A stretch of DNA of 43,496 nucleotides from an uncultured Pelagibacteraceae bacterium (lineage in GTDB: Bacteria > Pseudomonadota > Alphaproteobacteria > Pelagibacterales > Pelagibacteraceae), in NCBI GenBank assembly GCA_902540545.1, contig CACBMY010000001.1, positions 105,077 to 148,572 of the forward strand. The letters run 5' to 3'. How positions within the stretch are numbered: the first letter of the stretch is position 1; the number at the start of each line of letters is the position of its first letter. Positions 9,191 to 16,567 of the stretch are shown here, piece after piece. The position numbers were made by a program, and so were the translations under genes. The notes beneath the pieces were generated by a model, which had not been told where the DNA came from, made no database searches, and saw only the letters and a list, made by a program, of their open reading frames with translations.

Positions 9191-9628
9191 ATGGTGAAAG
9201 TCTTAATTAAAAAATTAGACAAGAAAGTTAAACTGCCAGAATATAAAACAACAGGTTCATCTGGACTAGATTTGACTGCATTCATTGAACAGAAAATAGT
9301 AATTAAACCAGGCGAAAACGCTTTAGTGCCAACAGGTATATCTATTGCAATACCTGAGGATACCGAAGTTCAGATCAGGCCGCGATCAGGTTTAGCAGCT
9401 AAAAATAATATAAGTGTATTAAATACTCCTGGAACAATTGATAGTGACTATAGAGGAGAAATAAAAGTAATTTTATTTAATCATGGAAATAAAGACTTTA
9501 CAGTAAATAACGATGATAGAATTGCTCAAATGATATTAATTCCAATTCTAAAAGTAGATTTTGAAACTGTAGAAACTTTGCCTGAGACAATTAGAGGCTC
9601 GGGTGGATTTGGATCAACAGGTAAGTGA
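9191..9628 (+). CDS. dut: Deoxyuridine 5'-triphosphate nucleotidohydrolase (dUTPase)
   Basis: A trimeric dUTPase that hydrolyses dUTP to dUMP and pyrophosphate, keeping uracil out of DNA and supplying thymidylate synthesis. All five motifs are visible in 145 residues: GLDLTAF (1), RPRSGLAAKN (2), GTIDSDYRGEIKV (3), RIAQMILIP (4) and the glycine-rich tail RGSGGFGSTGK (5). It starts 4 bases after coaBC and its stop overlaps the GTG of the next gene (GTGA). Confidence 0.97.
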   Translation: MVKVLIKKLDKKVKLPEYKTTGSSGLDLTAFIEQKIVIKPGENALVPTGISIAIPEDTEVQIRPRSGLAAKNNISVLNTPGTIDSDYRGEIKVILFNHGNKDFTVNNDDRIAQMILIPILKVDFETVETLPETIRGSGGFGSTGK

Positions 9629-10377
9629 AAAATTCATTATCAAAACAAAAGCTTGAGAGATACTCTAGACAAATAATACTTAAAGATATTGGTATATTAG
9701 GACAAAAGAAAATAATTAATTCAAAAGTTTTAATTGTAGGTATTGGTGGTTTGGGTAGTCCAGTTGCAGATTTGTTGGCTAGATGTGGTGTAGGGTATAT
9801 AGGAGCTATTGATCACGACAAAGTAGATATTTCAAATCTTCAAAGACAAATCTTATATACTTCACAAGATGTAGGAAAATTTAAGGTTGATATCTTTAAA
9901 AGAAGAATAAAGTTAATTAACAGAGATGTAAAAGTCAAAATTTTAAAAGAAAGAGCATCTGAAAAAAATTTAAATAAAATTATTAAAGATTTCGATATAA
10001 TCGTGGATGGAACAGATAATTTTAAAACTAAATTTTTAATAAATAAGTTTTCATTAAAATACAAAAGAAAATTAATTGTTGGGGCGATTAGTAAATTTGA
10101 TGGACACATTTTTTCATTCGATTTTAATAATAAATCAAGTCCATGTTTGAAGTGTTTTTATCAATCAGAGCCTTCTGATGAGGTTTTAAATTGTGAAAAT
10201 GAGGGAATATTGGGAACTACATCAAACATAATTGGGAGTATGCAGGCAAATGAAGTTTTAAAAAATATAATTTCATCAGATAAAAGTCTTCACTCATCAA
10301 TTCTAATTGTTAATCTGAAAAAACTGAAATTTAGAAAAATAAAATTTACTAAAAAAAAAGGTTGTTTGTGCAATTAA
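9625..10377 (+). CDS. ThiF/MoeB-family adenylyltransferase (E1-like)
   Basis: An E1-like enzyme that adenylates the C-terminal glycine of a ubiquitin-fold sulfur carrier (ThiS or MoaD type). The 250 residues begin with a GTG codon overlapping the dut stop. Features seen are SRQIILKDIG, the nucleotide loop VGIGGLGSPVADLLARCGVG, DHDKVDISNLQRQ, VDGTDNF, a first zinc pair CLKC, the probable catalytic cysteine in LNCENEGILG and a final GCLCN. The last pair is CxC rather than the usual CxxC. No rhodanese domain is attached. I cannot tell ThiF from MoeB by sequence alone; its carrier-protein partner is not in the window. Confidence 0.85.
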   Translation: MKNSLSKQKLERYSRQIILKDIGILGQKKIINSKVLIVGIGGLGSPVADLLARCGVGYIGAIDHDKVDISNLQRQILYTSQDVGKFKVDIFKRRIKLINRDVKVKILKERASEKNLNKIIKDFDIIVDGTDNFKTKFLINKFSLKYKRKLIVGAISKFDGHIFSFDFNNKSSPCLKCFYQSEPSDEVLNCENEGILGTTSNIIGSMQANEVLKNIISSDKSLHSSILIVNLKKLKFRKIKFTKKKGCLCN

Positions 10378-10814
10378 TCTTTAAGATTTTAATCATAGTA
10401 TTATTTACTTCGAGTGCAATTTCTGAAGATAATGAAAAATTTTTAATGCTTAAAAATGATAAAGTAAATGTAAGATATGGGCCAAGTTTTGATTATCCAA
10501 TAAAATATATTTACAAAAAATTAAACTTGCCGGTAAAAGTGATTGATAAAAAAGAAAATTTTAGAAGAATAATTGACAATAAAAAGAATGGTGGGTGGAT
10601 ACACATTTCTCAATTGAAGCAATCAAAATCCTTTATAACTGTATCAAATAAAATTCTATTCAAAAAACCAACTAAATTTTCTAAACCCTTGGCTAAAATA
10701 GAAACTGGAAGATTATTGTTAGTAAAAAAATGCGAGAGAAATTGGTGCTTAGTAGAAACTAAAAGTTTTAAAGGGTGGGTTAACGAAGAAAATCTTTGGG
10801 GAAAAATCAACTAA
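10368..10814 (+). CDS. Secreted bacterial SH3-domain protein
   Basis: A predicted periplasmic protein of about 148 residues. The ORF track starts at a TTG (10362), but the AAGG at 10358-10361 is correctly spaced for the GTG at 10368, giving MQLIFKILIIVLFTSSAISED, a clean signal peptide. Two SH3b-like repeats follow: one with KVNVRYGPSFDYPIKYIYKKLNLPVKVID and GWIHISQL, the second ending WCLVETKSFKGWVNEENLWG. Proteins of this type often accompany cell-wall or stress functions, but no specific role is known to me. Overlap with the ThiF-like gene suggests cotranscription. Confidence 0.75.
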   Translation: MQLIFKILIIVLFTSSAISEDNEKFLMLKNDKVNVRYGPSFDYPIKYIYKKLNLPVKVIDKKENFRRIIDNKKNGGWIHISQLKQSKSFITVSNKILFKKPTKFSKPLAKIETGRLLLVKKCERNWCLVETKSFKGWVNEENLWGKIN

Positions 10815-10840
10815 CTCTCTAAGTTATATATATTAACTAA

Positions 10841-11020
10841 TTATTTTTGTTGGACACAAACGTCTTTGATAACTGGAGCATTCGCACAATCAACACATTT
10901 AGTCTTTTGAACTATACATCCATCATCAAGGACTTCAACATCAACTATCTTATCACACTTCGAACAAGTTGAAGAGATTGTTAATCCACATTTTTTACAA
11001 TTATAATTTTCTATTTGCAT
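10841..11020 (-). CDS. Cysteine-rich 59-residue protein, probable zinc-ribbon or metal binder
   Basis: Not in the ORF track because it is short. The minus-strand frame from the ATG at 11018-11020 to the TAA at 10841-10843 encodes 59 residues with eight cysteines at positions 8, 11, 19, 22, 35, 42, 45 and 55. Three CxxC pairs are seen: NCKKCG, CSKC and CVDC. The pattern resembles a treble zinc ribbon or rubredoxin-like fold, but I do not recognise a named family. There is no signal peptide, so it is probably cytosolic. It lies downstream of katG, the hydroxylase and the DUF2061 gene, behind three repeats sharing the core seen in the katG promoter. Coding status is inferred from the intact frame and the ordered cysteine pairs. 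Confidence 0.75.
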   Translation of the reverse strand: MQIENYNCKKCGLTISSTCSKCDKIVDVEVLDDGCIVQKTKCVDCANAPVIKDVCVQQK

Positions 11021-11064
11021 ATTTTAAAAATTAAATATGAAAAAATTATTTTCAACAAATATCC

Positions 11065-11085
11065 TTGCGAATAATTATTATTTAC
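11065..11085 (+). repeat. Operator-like repeat copy 1 (TTGCGAATAATTATTATTTAC)
   Basis: First of three related copies upstream of the Cys-rich gene. The first 18 bases are identical to copy 2 at 11095. The central GAATAATTATTA is also found in one box of the katG promoter. AATAATTATT is a perfect palindrome, so orientation is not informative. It resembles Fur/PerR/Irr-type operators but is a weaker match to the Fur 7-1-7 consensus than copy 3. Confidence 0.55.
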
Positions 11086-11094
11086 GCATTTTTT

Positions 11095-11114
11095 TTGCGA
11101 ATAATTATTATTAC
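11095..11114 (+). repeat. Operator-like repeat copy 2 (TTGCGAATAATTATTATTAC)
   Basis: Second copy, 30 bases downstream of copy 1 on the plus strand, about three helical turns, so a regulator could occupy both on the same DNA face. The 18-base identity to copy 1 is well beyond a simple AT run because it includes the GCG triplet. Between the copies, TGCG/CGCA arms could also form a weak hairpin. Confidence 0.55.
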
Positions 11115-11151
11115 TACAAATTTTCCTTATTAAATTTTTCCTAAATACTTA

Positions 11152-11172
11152 TTGATAATGATTATTATTTAC
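11152..11172 (+). promoter_or_regulatory. Fur-box-like copy 3 of the repeat
   Basis: TTGATAATGATTATTATTTAC matches copy 1 at 18 of 21 positions. Its inner 15 bases, TGATAATGATTATTA (11153-11167), match the Fur 7-1-7 consensus TGATAATNATTATCA at all but one position. It overlaps the stop codon of the DUF2061 gene, about 130 bases upstream of the Cys-rich ATG. Binding by Fur, Mur or Irr is inferred. Confidence 0.5.
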
Positions 11173-11407
11173 TTTTTGATCTACTTGCCCACCACTTATC
11201 TAAAATGAAATACCAAATAGAATTGGCAATTGGTTCTACAATTGCATCGGTCAAAGCTATCATAAAAGATACATCAGCAACTAACATCAAAACAGTTATA
11301 GCAATTGCAAAATGACCAACTGTATAAACAATTGTTCTTAAAATAGAGCCTCTGTTATTGGAATAAATCTGACCGGCAGCTTTAAAAATACCGTTGGTAA
11401 CTTCCAT
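11165..11407 (-). CDS. DUF2061-family small membrane protein
   Basis: An 80-residue protein with two predicted membrane helices (about residues 24-44 and 47-68) and a basic tail KWWASRSKSK. The pattern RSILRTIVYTVGHF...ALTDAIVEPIANSIWYFILDKWW fits DUF2061, a family of small membrane proteins of unknown function. Its ATG shares one base with the stop of the preceding hydroxylase gene, so the two are almost certainly translated from the same mRNA. The link to katG and the hydroxylase is positional only. Confidence 0.7.
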   Translation of the reverse strand: MEVTNGIFKAAGQIYSNNRGSILRTIVYTVGHFAIAITVLMLVADVSFMIALTDAIVEPIANSIWYFILDKWWASRSKSK

Positions 11408-12003
11408 TATTCTTTAAACGGGCTTTCAAGAACACAAGCAACTAAGTGAACTCTAGCCTGTTCTCCTCCATTAAAAAAGTTATGATACTTTGTATTGTTA
11501 GTAATCCATACATGTCCATCTGCAGGCAAATGTTTTGCAACATTTTCAATGACCATTGAACAACCTGCATTAGTTACTATCGGAATATGCAATCTACACT
11601 CTGGATCTTTGTGCCAACTTAGCGTTGATCTTGGCTCTTTTAATAAAAGCCTTACTCTTCCTAGTTTAAATTTTTTACTAAGAATTTCATAAACCTCTTT
11701 AAAATAAGTTTTCTCAAACTCTGGAAGCAACTGAGTATATTTAGATTCATCAATATCAATATCTCTTGAGACTTCTTTGCCTGTCTCATCTGCAATAGTC
11801 CAGTATCTACCTCTGATATTGTTCCCTTCTATAGAGTCTTTGTTATTTGGAATTTGATTTAAAGGAATTGCACCAAAGTGAGTAACACCTGGTGAATTAA
11901 ATTTCTTTTTCTCTAAAATTAGATTTAAGTCATTTCGCAATCTATTTATATCAAACTTAATTTCAGGAACTTTATAAAAGTCTTCGAACGATAGTGATGT
12001 CAT
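11407..12003 (-). CDS. Aspartyl/asparaginyl beta-hydroxylase-like 2-oxoglutarate/Fe(II) dioxygenase
   Basis: A 198-residue cupin-type dioxygenase. The facial triad is visible as His131 and Asp133 in LSWHKDPECRLHIPI and His174 in YHNFFNGG, with the probable 2-oxoglutarate-binding arginine at Arg184 in QARVHLVA. This matches the Asp/Asn beta-hydroxylase family (PF05118 type). It has no signal peptide or membrane segment, so it should act in the cytosol. Its substrate is unknown; relatives hydroxylate proteins, free amino acids or peptides. It begins 19 bases after katG and overlaps the DUF2061 gene, suggesting a katG operon whose products either need or respond to iron. Confidence 0.8.
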   Translation of the reverse strand: MTSLSFEDFYKVPEIKFDINRLRNDLNLILEKKKFNSPGVTHFGAIPLNQIPNNKDSIEGNNIRGRYWTIADETGKEVSRDIDIDESKYTQLLPEFEKTYFKEVYEILSKKFKLGRVRLLLKEPRSTLSWHKDPECRLHIPIVTNAGCSMVIENVAKHLPADGHVWITNNTKYHNFFNGGEQARVHLVACVLESPFKE

Positions 12004-12022
12004 TTTTCCGCTTTCCTTATTA

Positions 12023-14260
12023 CTAGTTTAATCTTAAATCAAATCTATCTGCATTCATAACTTTGACCCATGCAGATACAAAGTCTTTGACAAATTTGTC
12101 AGATGAGTCTTTGCAGGCATAGACTTCGGCTAATGCTCTTAATTGAGAATTTGAACCAAAAATAAGGTCAACTCTTGAACCTTTCCACTTAGTTTTTTTA
12201 GACTTTCTATCTTTACCAACAAAATATTGTTCAGATTTGTCAGTTTCTTTCCAAGTGGTACTCATATCTAGAAGATTTACAAAATAATCTGTTGATAGAG
12301 TTCCAGGTTTTTTTGTGAAAACTCCATTTTTAGAACTATCATAGTTTGTATCTAAAACTCTCATTCCTCCTACAAGAACTGTCATCTCTGGTGCCGTTAA
12401 TCCCATTAATTGTGCCTTATCAATTAATTTTTCCTCAGCTGAAACATTAGATTTACCTGTTTTCATGTAGTTTCTAAAACCATCTGCTTGCGGCTCAAGT
12501 AATCCAAATGAATTTACATCTGTTTGGTCTTGTCTCGCATCTCCTCTTCCTGGAGTAAATGGAACTTGAATTTTATGACCAGCTTTTTTTGCTGCCGTCT
12601 CTATTCCTACATTTCCACCTAATACTATAAGATCCGCCATTGAGACTGATTTTTTATTTGTATCAAATTTTTTCTTAATTTTTTGTAAAGCATTAATAAC
12701 CTTTGAAAGTTTTTTAGGGTTATTGACTTTCCAACTTCTTTGAGGCTCAAGCATAATTCTTGCTCCGTTTGCTCCACCTCTTTTGTCAGAACCTCTGTAT
12801 GTAGAAGCAGAAGCCCAAGCCGTAGAAACTAAATCAGAAACAGAGATTTTTGATTTTGAAAGCTTTGATTTTAAATCTCTTATATCTTTTGATTTAAGTT
12901 TATATTTTGGTTTATCTATAGGATCTTGCCAAATTAATTGTTCTTTTGGTACTTCGCTACCCAAATAACATGCTCTTGGTCCCATGTCTCTATGAGTAAG
13001 CTTAAACCAAGCTCTTGCAAATGCATCAGCAAATTCATCTGGATTTTGATAGAAATGTTTTGAAATTGGTCCATAACTTTTATCCATTCTCAAAGATAAA
13101 TCGGTCGTTTGCATCATTGGAGGGTGCATTTTACTTTTATCATGAGCATCTGGTACCATTTTTATTCTCTGACCATTCTTTTTTGGAGTCCATTGAAATG
13201 CTCCAGCAGGTCCTTTTGTCAATTCCCATTCATGGTTAAATAAACAATCAAAGTAACCCATATCCCATTGTGTTGGTGTTTGTGTCCATGCTCCTTCAAT
13301 ACCACTGCTTATTGCATGTACACCTTTTCCTGATTTGTAATTACTATTCCAACCAGTTGCTTGATCTTGAATTCTTGACGCTTCTGGGTCAGGACCTTTA
13401 TGAGACTCTGGTGCAGCACCATGAGATTTTCCAAAAGTGTGACCACCAGCAACTAGTGCAACTGTTTCATAATCATTCATTGCCATTCGTCCAAATGTTT
13501 CTCTAATATCGTGAGCTGCTTTCAATGGGTCTGGATTAAAATCTGGACCTTGTGGATTTACATAAATTAGTCCCATGTGAGAAGCTCCCAATGGTTGTTC
13601 AAGATCTCTTTTTCCGCTGTATCTCTTAACACCTAACATTTCTTTTTCTGAACCCCAGTAAATATCATCTTCTGGTTCCCAGATATCAGTTCTTCCTGCT
13701 CCAAAACCAAAAGTTTTAAAGCCCATTGACTCTAATGCTACATTTCCAACTAATATAAATAAATCTGCCCAAGAAATTCTTTTTCCATATTTCTGTTTTA
13801 TTGGCCACAAAAGTAATCTAGCTTTATCTAAATTAACATTATCAGGCCAAGCATTTAACGGTGCAAATCTTTGATTACCTGTTCCAGCTCCCCCTCTACC
13901 ATCACCTGTTCTGTATGTACCTGCTGCGTGCCATGCTAATCTGATAAATAAAGGACCATAATGACCGTAATCTGCTGGCCACCAATCTTGTGAGTCGGTC
14001 ATTAATTTATTTAAATCTTTTTTGAGTGCTTTGTAATTCAGTTTTTTAAATTCTTTAGAATAATTAAATTTTTTCTCCATTGGATTTGATAAATTCGAGT
14101 GCTGACTTAAAATTTTCAAATTCAAACTATTTGGCCAAAAATCTCTATTTGTTTGTCCTCTTCCAGCACTAAATTTTGCTGGTGTGCCTGCACCTGTAAA
14201 CGGACACTTACTTAGTTCTGCTGATTTAAATGTTTTAGTTTTATGAAATTCTGCACTCAT
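12023..14260 (-). CDS. katG: Catalase-peroxidase
   Basis: A heme enzyme of 745 residues that destroys hydrogen peroxide by catalase and peroxidase reactions. The distal site [20 protein letters not shown] carries Arg107, Trp110 and His111; Tyr233 in LIYVNPQGP and Met259 in GRMAMND complete the Met-Tyr-Trp adduct needed for catalase activity; the proximal heme ligand is His274 in [13 protein letters not shown]. The second, non-heme domain starts near residue 440 and is full length. A strong Shine-Dalgarno (AAAGGAG) precedes the ATG by about 10 bases. The upstream promoter contains two operator-like boxes and the next gene upstream is irr. I see no signal peptide. Confidence 0.98.
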   Translation of the reverse strand: MSAEFHKTKTFKSAELSKCPFTGAGTPAKFSAGRGQTNRDFWPNSLNLKILSQHSNLSNPMEKKFNYSKEFKKLNYKALKKDLNKLMTDSQDWWPADYGHYGPLFIRLAWHAAGTYRTGDGRGGAGTGNQRFAPLNAWPDNVNLDKARLLLWPIKQKYGKRISWADLFILVGNVALESMGFKTFGFGAGRTDIWEPEDDIYWGSEKEMLGVKRYSGKRDLEQPLGASHMGLIYVNPQGPDFNPDPLKAAHDIRETFGRMAMNDYETVALVAGGHTFGKSHGAAPESHKGPDPEASRIQDQATGWNSNYKSGKGVHAISSGIEGAWTQTPTQWDMGYFDCLFNHEWELTKGPAGAFQWTPKKNGQRIKMVPDAHDKSKMHPPMMQTTDLSLRMDKSYGPISKHFYQNPDEFADAFARAWFKLTHRDMGPRACYLGSEVPKEQLIWQDPIDKPKYKLKSKDIRDLKSKLSKSKISVSDLVSTAWASASTYRGSDKRGGANGARIMLEPQRSWKVNNPKKLSKVINALQKIKKKFDTNKKSVSMADLIVLGGNVGIETAAKKAGHKIQVPFTPGRGDARQDQTDVNSFGLLEPQADGFRNYMKTGKSNVSAEEKLIDKAQLMGLTAPEMTVLVGGMRVLDTNYDSSKNGVFTKKPGTLSTDYFVNLLDMSTTWKETDKSEQYFVGKDRKSKKTKWKGSRVDLIFGSNSQLRALAEVYACKDSSDKFVKDFVSAWVKVMNADRFDLRLN

Positions 14261-14282
14261 TATTTTTTATCTCCTTTAGTAT

Positions 14283-14297
14283 TAATAATTATTCTAA
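14283..14297 (-). promoter_or_regulatory. Irr/PerR-like box 2 at the katG transcription start
   Basis: On the minus strand it reads TTAGAATAATTATTA. It differs at one position from box 1, located 23 bases upstream, and covers the expected transcription start of katG. Its GAATAATTATTA core is shared with the repeats before the Cys-rich gene. A repressor here would block promoter clearance. Confidence 0.6.
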
Positions 14298-14304
14298 TTC
14301 CTTT

Positions 14305-14333
14305 TTTATAATTATTCTAAAGAAGATTGTCAA
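14305..14333 (-). promoter_or_regulatory. katG promoter (TTGACA-17-TATAAA)
   Basis: On the minus strand, a perfect -35 TTGACA (14328-14333), a 17-base spacer and TATAAA (14305-14310, 5/6). The start of transcription should fall near 14298, giving a leader of about 38 bases that includes the Shine-Dalgarno. This is the clearest promoter in the window. Both flanking boxes are placed where a repressor would compete with RNA polymerase. Confidence 0.75.
14306..14320 (-). promoter_or_regulatory. Irr/PerR-like box 1 inside the katG promoter
   Basis: On the minus strand it reads TTAGAATAATTATAA, one mismatch from the PerR consensus TTATAATNATTATAA as I recall it, with a left half TTAGAAT like an Irr half-site. 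It lies in the spacer and overlaps the -10. Which Fur-family protein binds is not decided by sequence; Irr is favoured because irr is next door. Confidence 0.6.
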
Positions 14334-14367
14334 TAAGTCAGAATATTTATGATTCAATTTTGGAAAC

Positions 14368-14778
14368 TTAGTCTTCTAATTTTACTAAAACTTCGACTGA
14401 TTTAATTTTTTTTCCAGGAATAGATTTTTGAATTTCTATCGGCCCTACATCTTCATTTTTAAGATCAATAAGCTTTTCCTCTTTAACATCAAAAAAATGG
14501 TGATGATCTGTGACATTTGTATCAAAGTAGGTTTGATTAGAATGTATAGGAATTTCTTTTAGATATCCTTTTTTATGAAAAGCATGAACTGTATTGTAAA
14601 CAGTTGCTAAAGAAACTTTCTCTCCAGTTTTGTCTTTAATTAAATTGAATAAGTCGTTTATTGTGAAATGGAAAGTTTTATCTCTATTAAATAAAACTTC
14701 GCATATATTTATTCTTTGTTTAGTTGGTCTTAAGCTAGAGTTTCTTAGTTTTTCAATAAATTCTTGTTTACTTGTCAT
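14368..14778 (-). CDS. irr: Iron response regulator Irr (Fur superfamily)
   Basis: A winged-helix regulator of 136 residues. The track starts at TTG 14784; the ATG at 14776-14778 (MTSKQEFIEKLRNS) is preferred. The DNA-binding part includes LRPTKQRINICEVLF and VSLATVYNTVHAFHKKGYLKEI. The motif FDTNVTDHHHFFDVKEEKLIDL matches Irr rather than Fur, with the HHH metal/heme site and no CxxC zinc pairs. In other alphaproteobacteria Irr senses heme status and controls iron and peroxide genes under iron limitation. It lies upstream of katG on the same strand and diverges from fabA, with a likely self-operator in between. Confidence 0.85.
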   Translation of the reverse strand: MTSKQEFIEKLRNSSLRPTKQRINICEVLFNRDKTFHFTINDLFNLIKDKTGEKVSLATVYNTVHAFHKKGYLKEIPIHSNQTYFDTNVTDHHHFFDVKEEKLIDLKNEDVGPIEIQKSIPGKKIKSVEVLVKLED

Positions 14779-14784
14779 TAGCAA

Positions 14785-14801
14785 TTTAAAACTATTCTAA
14801 A
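14785..14801 (-). promoter_or_regulatory. Putative Irr self-operator between irr and fabA
   Basis: On the minus strand it reads TTTAGAATAGTTTTAAA, a near-palindrome with arms TTTAGAA and TTTTAAA that would be perfect but for one base. It shares TTAGAATA with both katG boxes and begins 7 bases before the irr ATG. On the other strand it covers the -35 region of the fabA promoter, so a bound regulator could affect both genes. Confidence 0.55.
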
Positions 14802-14813
14802 CTATTTGTATAT

Positions 14814-14819
14814 TATAAT
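14814..14819 (+). promoter_or_regulatory. -10 element of the fabA promoter
   Basis: A perfect TATAAT lies 32 bases before the fabA ATG. No good -35 hexamer is seen at 16-18 bases upstream; that region is occupied by the Irr-like box. A weak -35 is compatible with an activator- or repressor-controlled promoter. An overlapping TATAAT on the minus strand (ATTATA at 14812-14817) could serve irr. Confidence 0.45.
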
Positions 14820-14851
14820 GTACCTAAATCAAGTAATAAGATTACAAAATT

Positions 14852-15352
14852 ATGAAAAAAAGTTCCTTTAATTACAACGAACTAATTGATTGCGCTAACG
14901 GTAAGTTATTTGGTCCAGGTAATGCAAAATTACCTTCTCCACCAATGCTAATGTTTGATAGAATTACAGAAATAACCGAAAGTAAGGGTTTTTATAAAAA
15001 AGGATCTATGAAAGCCGAACTTGATATTAAAGATAATTTATGGTTCTTTGATTGTCATTTTAGAGAAGATCCAGTAATGCCTGGTTGTCTTGGTTTAGAT
15101 GCTATGTGGCAGTTAGTTGGCTTTTTTCTTGGTTGGCTTGGAAATCCAGGAAGAGGTAGAGCATTAGGTGTAAGCACTGTAAAATTCACCGGGGAAGTTC
15201 TTAAAAATGTCAAAATGGCAACATATGAAATAGATATGAAAAGAATTCTTGTTAAAGGAGAAACAACTGTAGGTCTTGCAAATGGAATATTGCTTGCTGA
15301 TGGAAAAAAGATTTATAGTGCAGAAAATCTTAAGGTAGGATTATTTAAATAA
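14852..15352 (+). CDS. fabA: 3-hydroxydecanoyl-ACP dehydratase/isomerase
   Basis: A 166-residue hot-dog-fold enzyme that dehydrates 3-hydroxydecanoyl-ACP and isomerises the product to cis-3-decenoyl-ACP, the branch point to unsaturated fatty acids. The catalytic histidine is in [22 protein letters not shown] (about residue 70), with the conserved aspartate/glycine stretch beside it. [12 protein letters not shown] and [13 protein letters not shown] are further family blocks. The stop shares one base with the fabB ATG. It diverges from irr across a 73-base gap. Confidence 0.96.
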   Translation: MKKSSFNYNELIDCANGKLFGPGNAKLPSPPMLMFDRITEITESKGFYKKGSMKAELDIKDNLWFFDCHFREDPVMPGCLGLDAMWQLVGFFLGWLGNPGRGRALGVSTVKFTGEVLKNVKMATYEIDMKRILVKGETTVGLANGILLADGKKIYSAENLKVGLFK

Positions 15353-16563
15353 TGAAAAGAGTAGTCGTAACAGGACTTGGTGTAGTTTCATGTTTGGGAA
15401 ATAACCAAGATGAAGTTTATCAATCGTTAGTTAATACAAAATCAGGAATAACATTTTCTGAGGAATACAAAGAACATAATTTAAAAAGTCATGTTCATGG
15501 TAAACCTAATATCAAGTTAGAGGATTACATTGATAGAAAAGTTATTCGTTTTATGGGTGCTGGATCAGCATATAATTATGTTGCTATGAGCGAAGCAGTT
15601 AAAGACTCTGGATTAGAAGAAAATGAAGTTAGTAATATTTCAACAGGTATGGTCATGGGATCAGGAGGACCATCAATTGAAAATGTAATATTAGCATCAG
15701 ATAAGACTAGAGAAAAAAATCCAAAAAAGATGGGTCCATTTATAGTTCCAAGAACAATGGCAAGTACTGCTTCTGCCACTTTAGCAGTTCCATTTAAAAT
15801 AAAAGGCACTAATTACACAATAAGTTCTGCGTGTGCAACGAGTGGTCATTGTATTGGTAACGCAATGGAACTTATTCAATTAGGAAAACAAAATATTATT
15901 TTTGCAGGTGGCAGTGATGAGGTTCACTTTGCAATGACTGCAATGTTTGATGCAATGACTGCACTATCCTCAAAATATAACGATACCCCTGAAAAAGCCT
16001 CAAGACCGTATGATAAAACAAGGGATGGTTTTGTAATTGCTGGTGGAGGTGGAGTTCTCGTTTTAGAGGAATATGAGCATGCCAAAGCAAGAGGTGCTAA
16101 AATATACGCAGAATTAACTGGTTATGGAGCAACCTCAGATGGCTATGATATGGTTGCACCATCTGGTGAGGGAGCGGTAAGATGTATGAAAATGGCTCTT
16201 GCAACCTCAAAAAATAAAATTGACTATATTAATACTCACGGGACATCAACACCCGTGGGAGATATTACAGAATTAAAAGCAGTTGGTGAGGCTTTTCAAG
16301 AATATAAACCTAAGATAAGTTCAACAAAATCTTTGTCGGGCCATTCATTAGGTGCAACATCAGTTCACGAAGCAATTTATAGTTTGATAATGATGAAAAA
16401 CAATTTTATTTCAGCATCAGCAAATATTTCAGAAATAGATGATGAAGCTAAAAGCTATCCAATTGTTACACAAGTTGAAAAAGATGTAAATCTAAATGCA
16501 ATTATGTCTAACAGCTTTGGTTTTGGTGGAACTAATGCAACATTAGTGTTTGAGAAGGTTTAG
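15352..16563 (+). CDS. fabB: 3-oxoacyl-ACP synthase I
   Basis: A condensing enzyme that elongates acyl-ACPs, including the unsaturated intermediate made by FabA. The catalytic triad is visible as Cys in [15 protein letters not shown], His in [11 protein letters not shown] and His in [14 protein letters not shown]. The 403 residues are normal length, starting [16 protein letters not shown] and ending [15 protein letters not shown]. It overlaps fabA by one base and is followed at 4 bases by fabI. The FabA-FabB pairing marks the anaerobic-type unsaturated fatty acid route. Confidence 0.96.
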   Translation: MKRVVVTGLGVVSCLGNNQDEVYQSLVNTKSGITFSEEYKEHNLKSHVHGKPNIKLEDYIDRKVIRFMGAGSAYNYVAMSEAVKDSGLEENEVSNISTGMVMGSGGPSIENVILASDKTREKNPKKMGPFIVPRTMASTASATLAVPFKIKGTNYTISSACATSGHCIGNAMELIQLGKQNIIFAGGSDEVHFAMTAMFDAMTALSSKYNDTPEKASRPYDKTRDGFVIAGGGGVLVLEEYEHAKARGAKIYAELTGYGATSDGYDMVAPSGEGAVRCMKMALATSKNKIDYINTHGTSTPVGDITELKAVGEAFQEYKPKISSTKSLSGHSLGATSVHEAIYSLIMMKNNFISASANISEIDDEAKSYPIVTQVEKDVNLNAIMSNSFGFGGTNATLVFEKV

Positions 16564-16567
16564 ATCT

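Noticed and set aside
12783-13506. Plus-strand ORFs antisense to katG (12783-12968, 13015-13239, 13270-13506)
   Set aside because: Shadows of the katG frame, without recognisable domains or ribosome sites.
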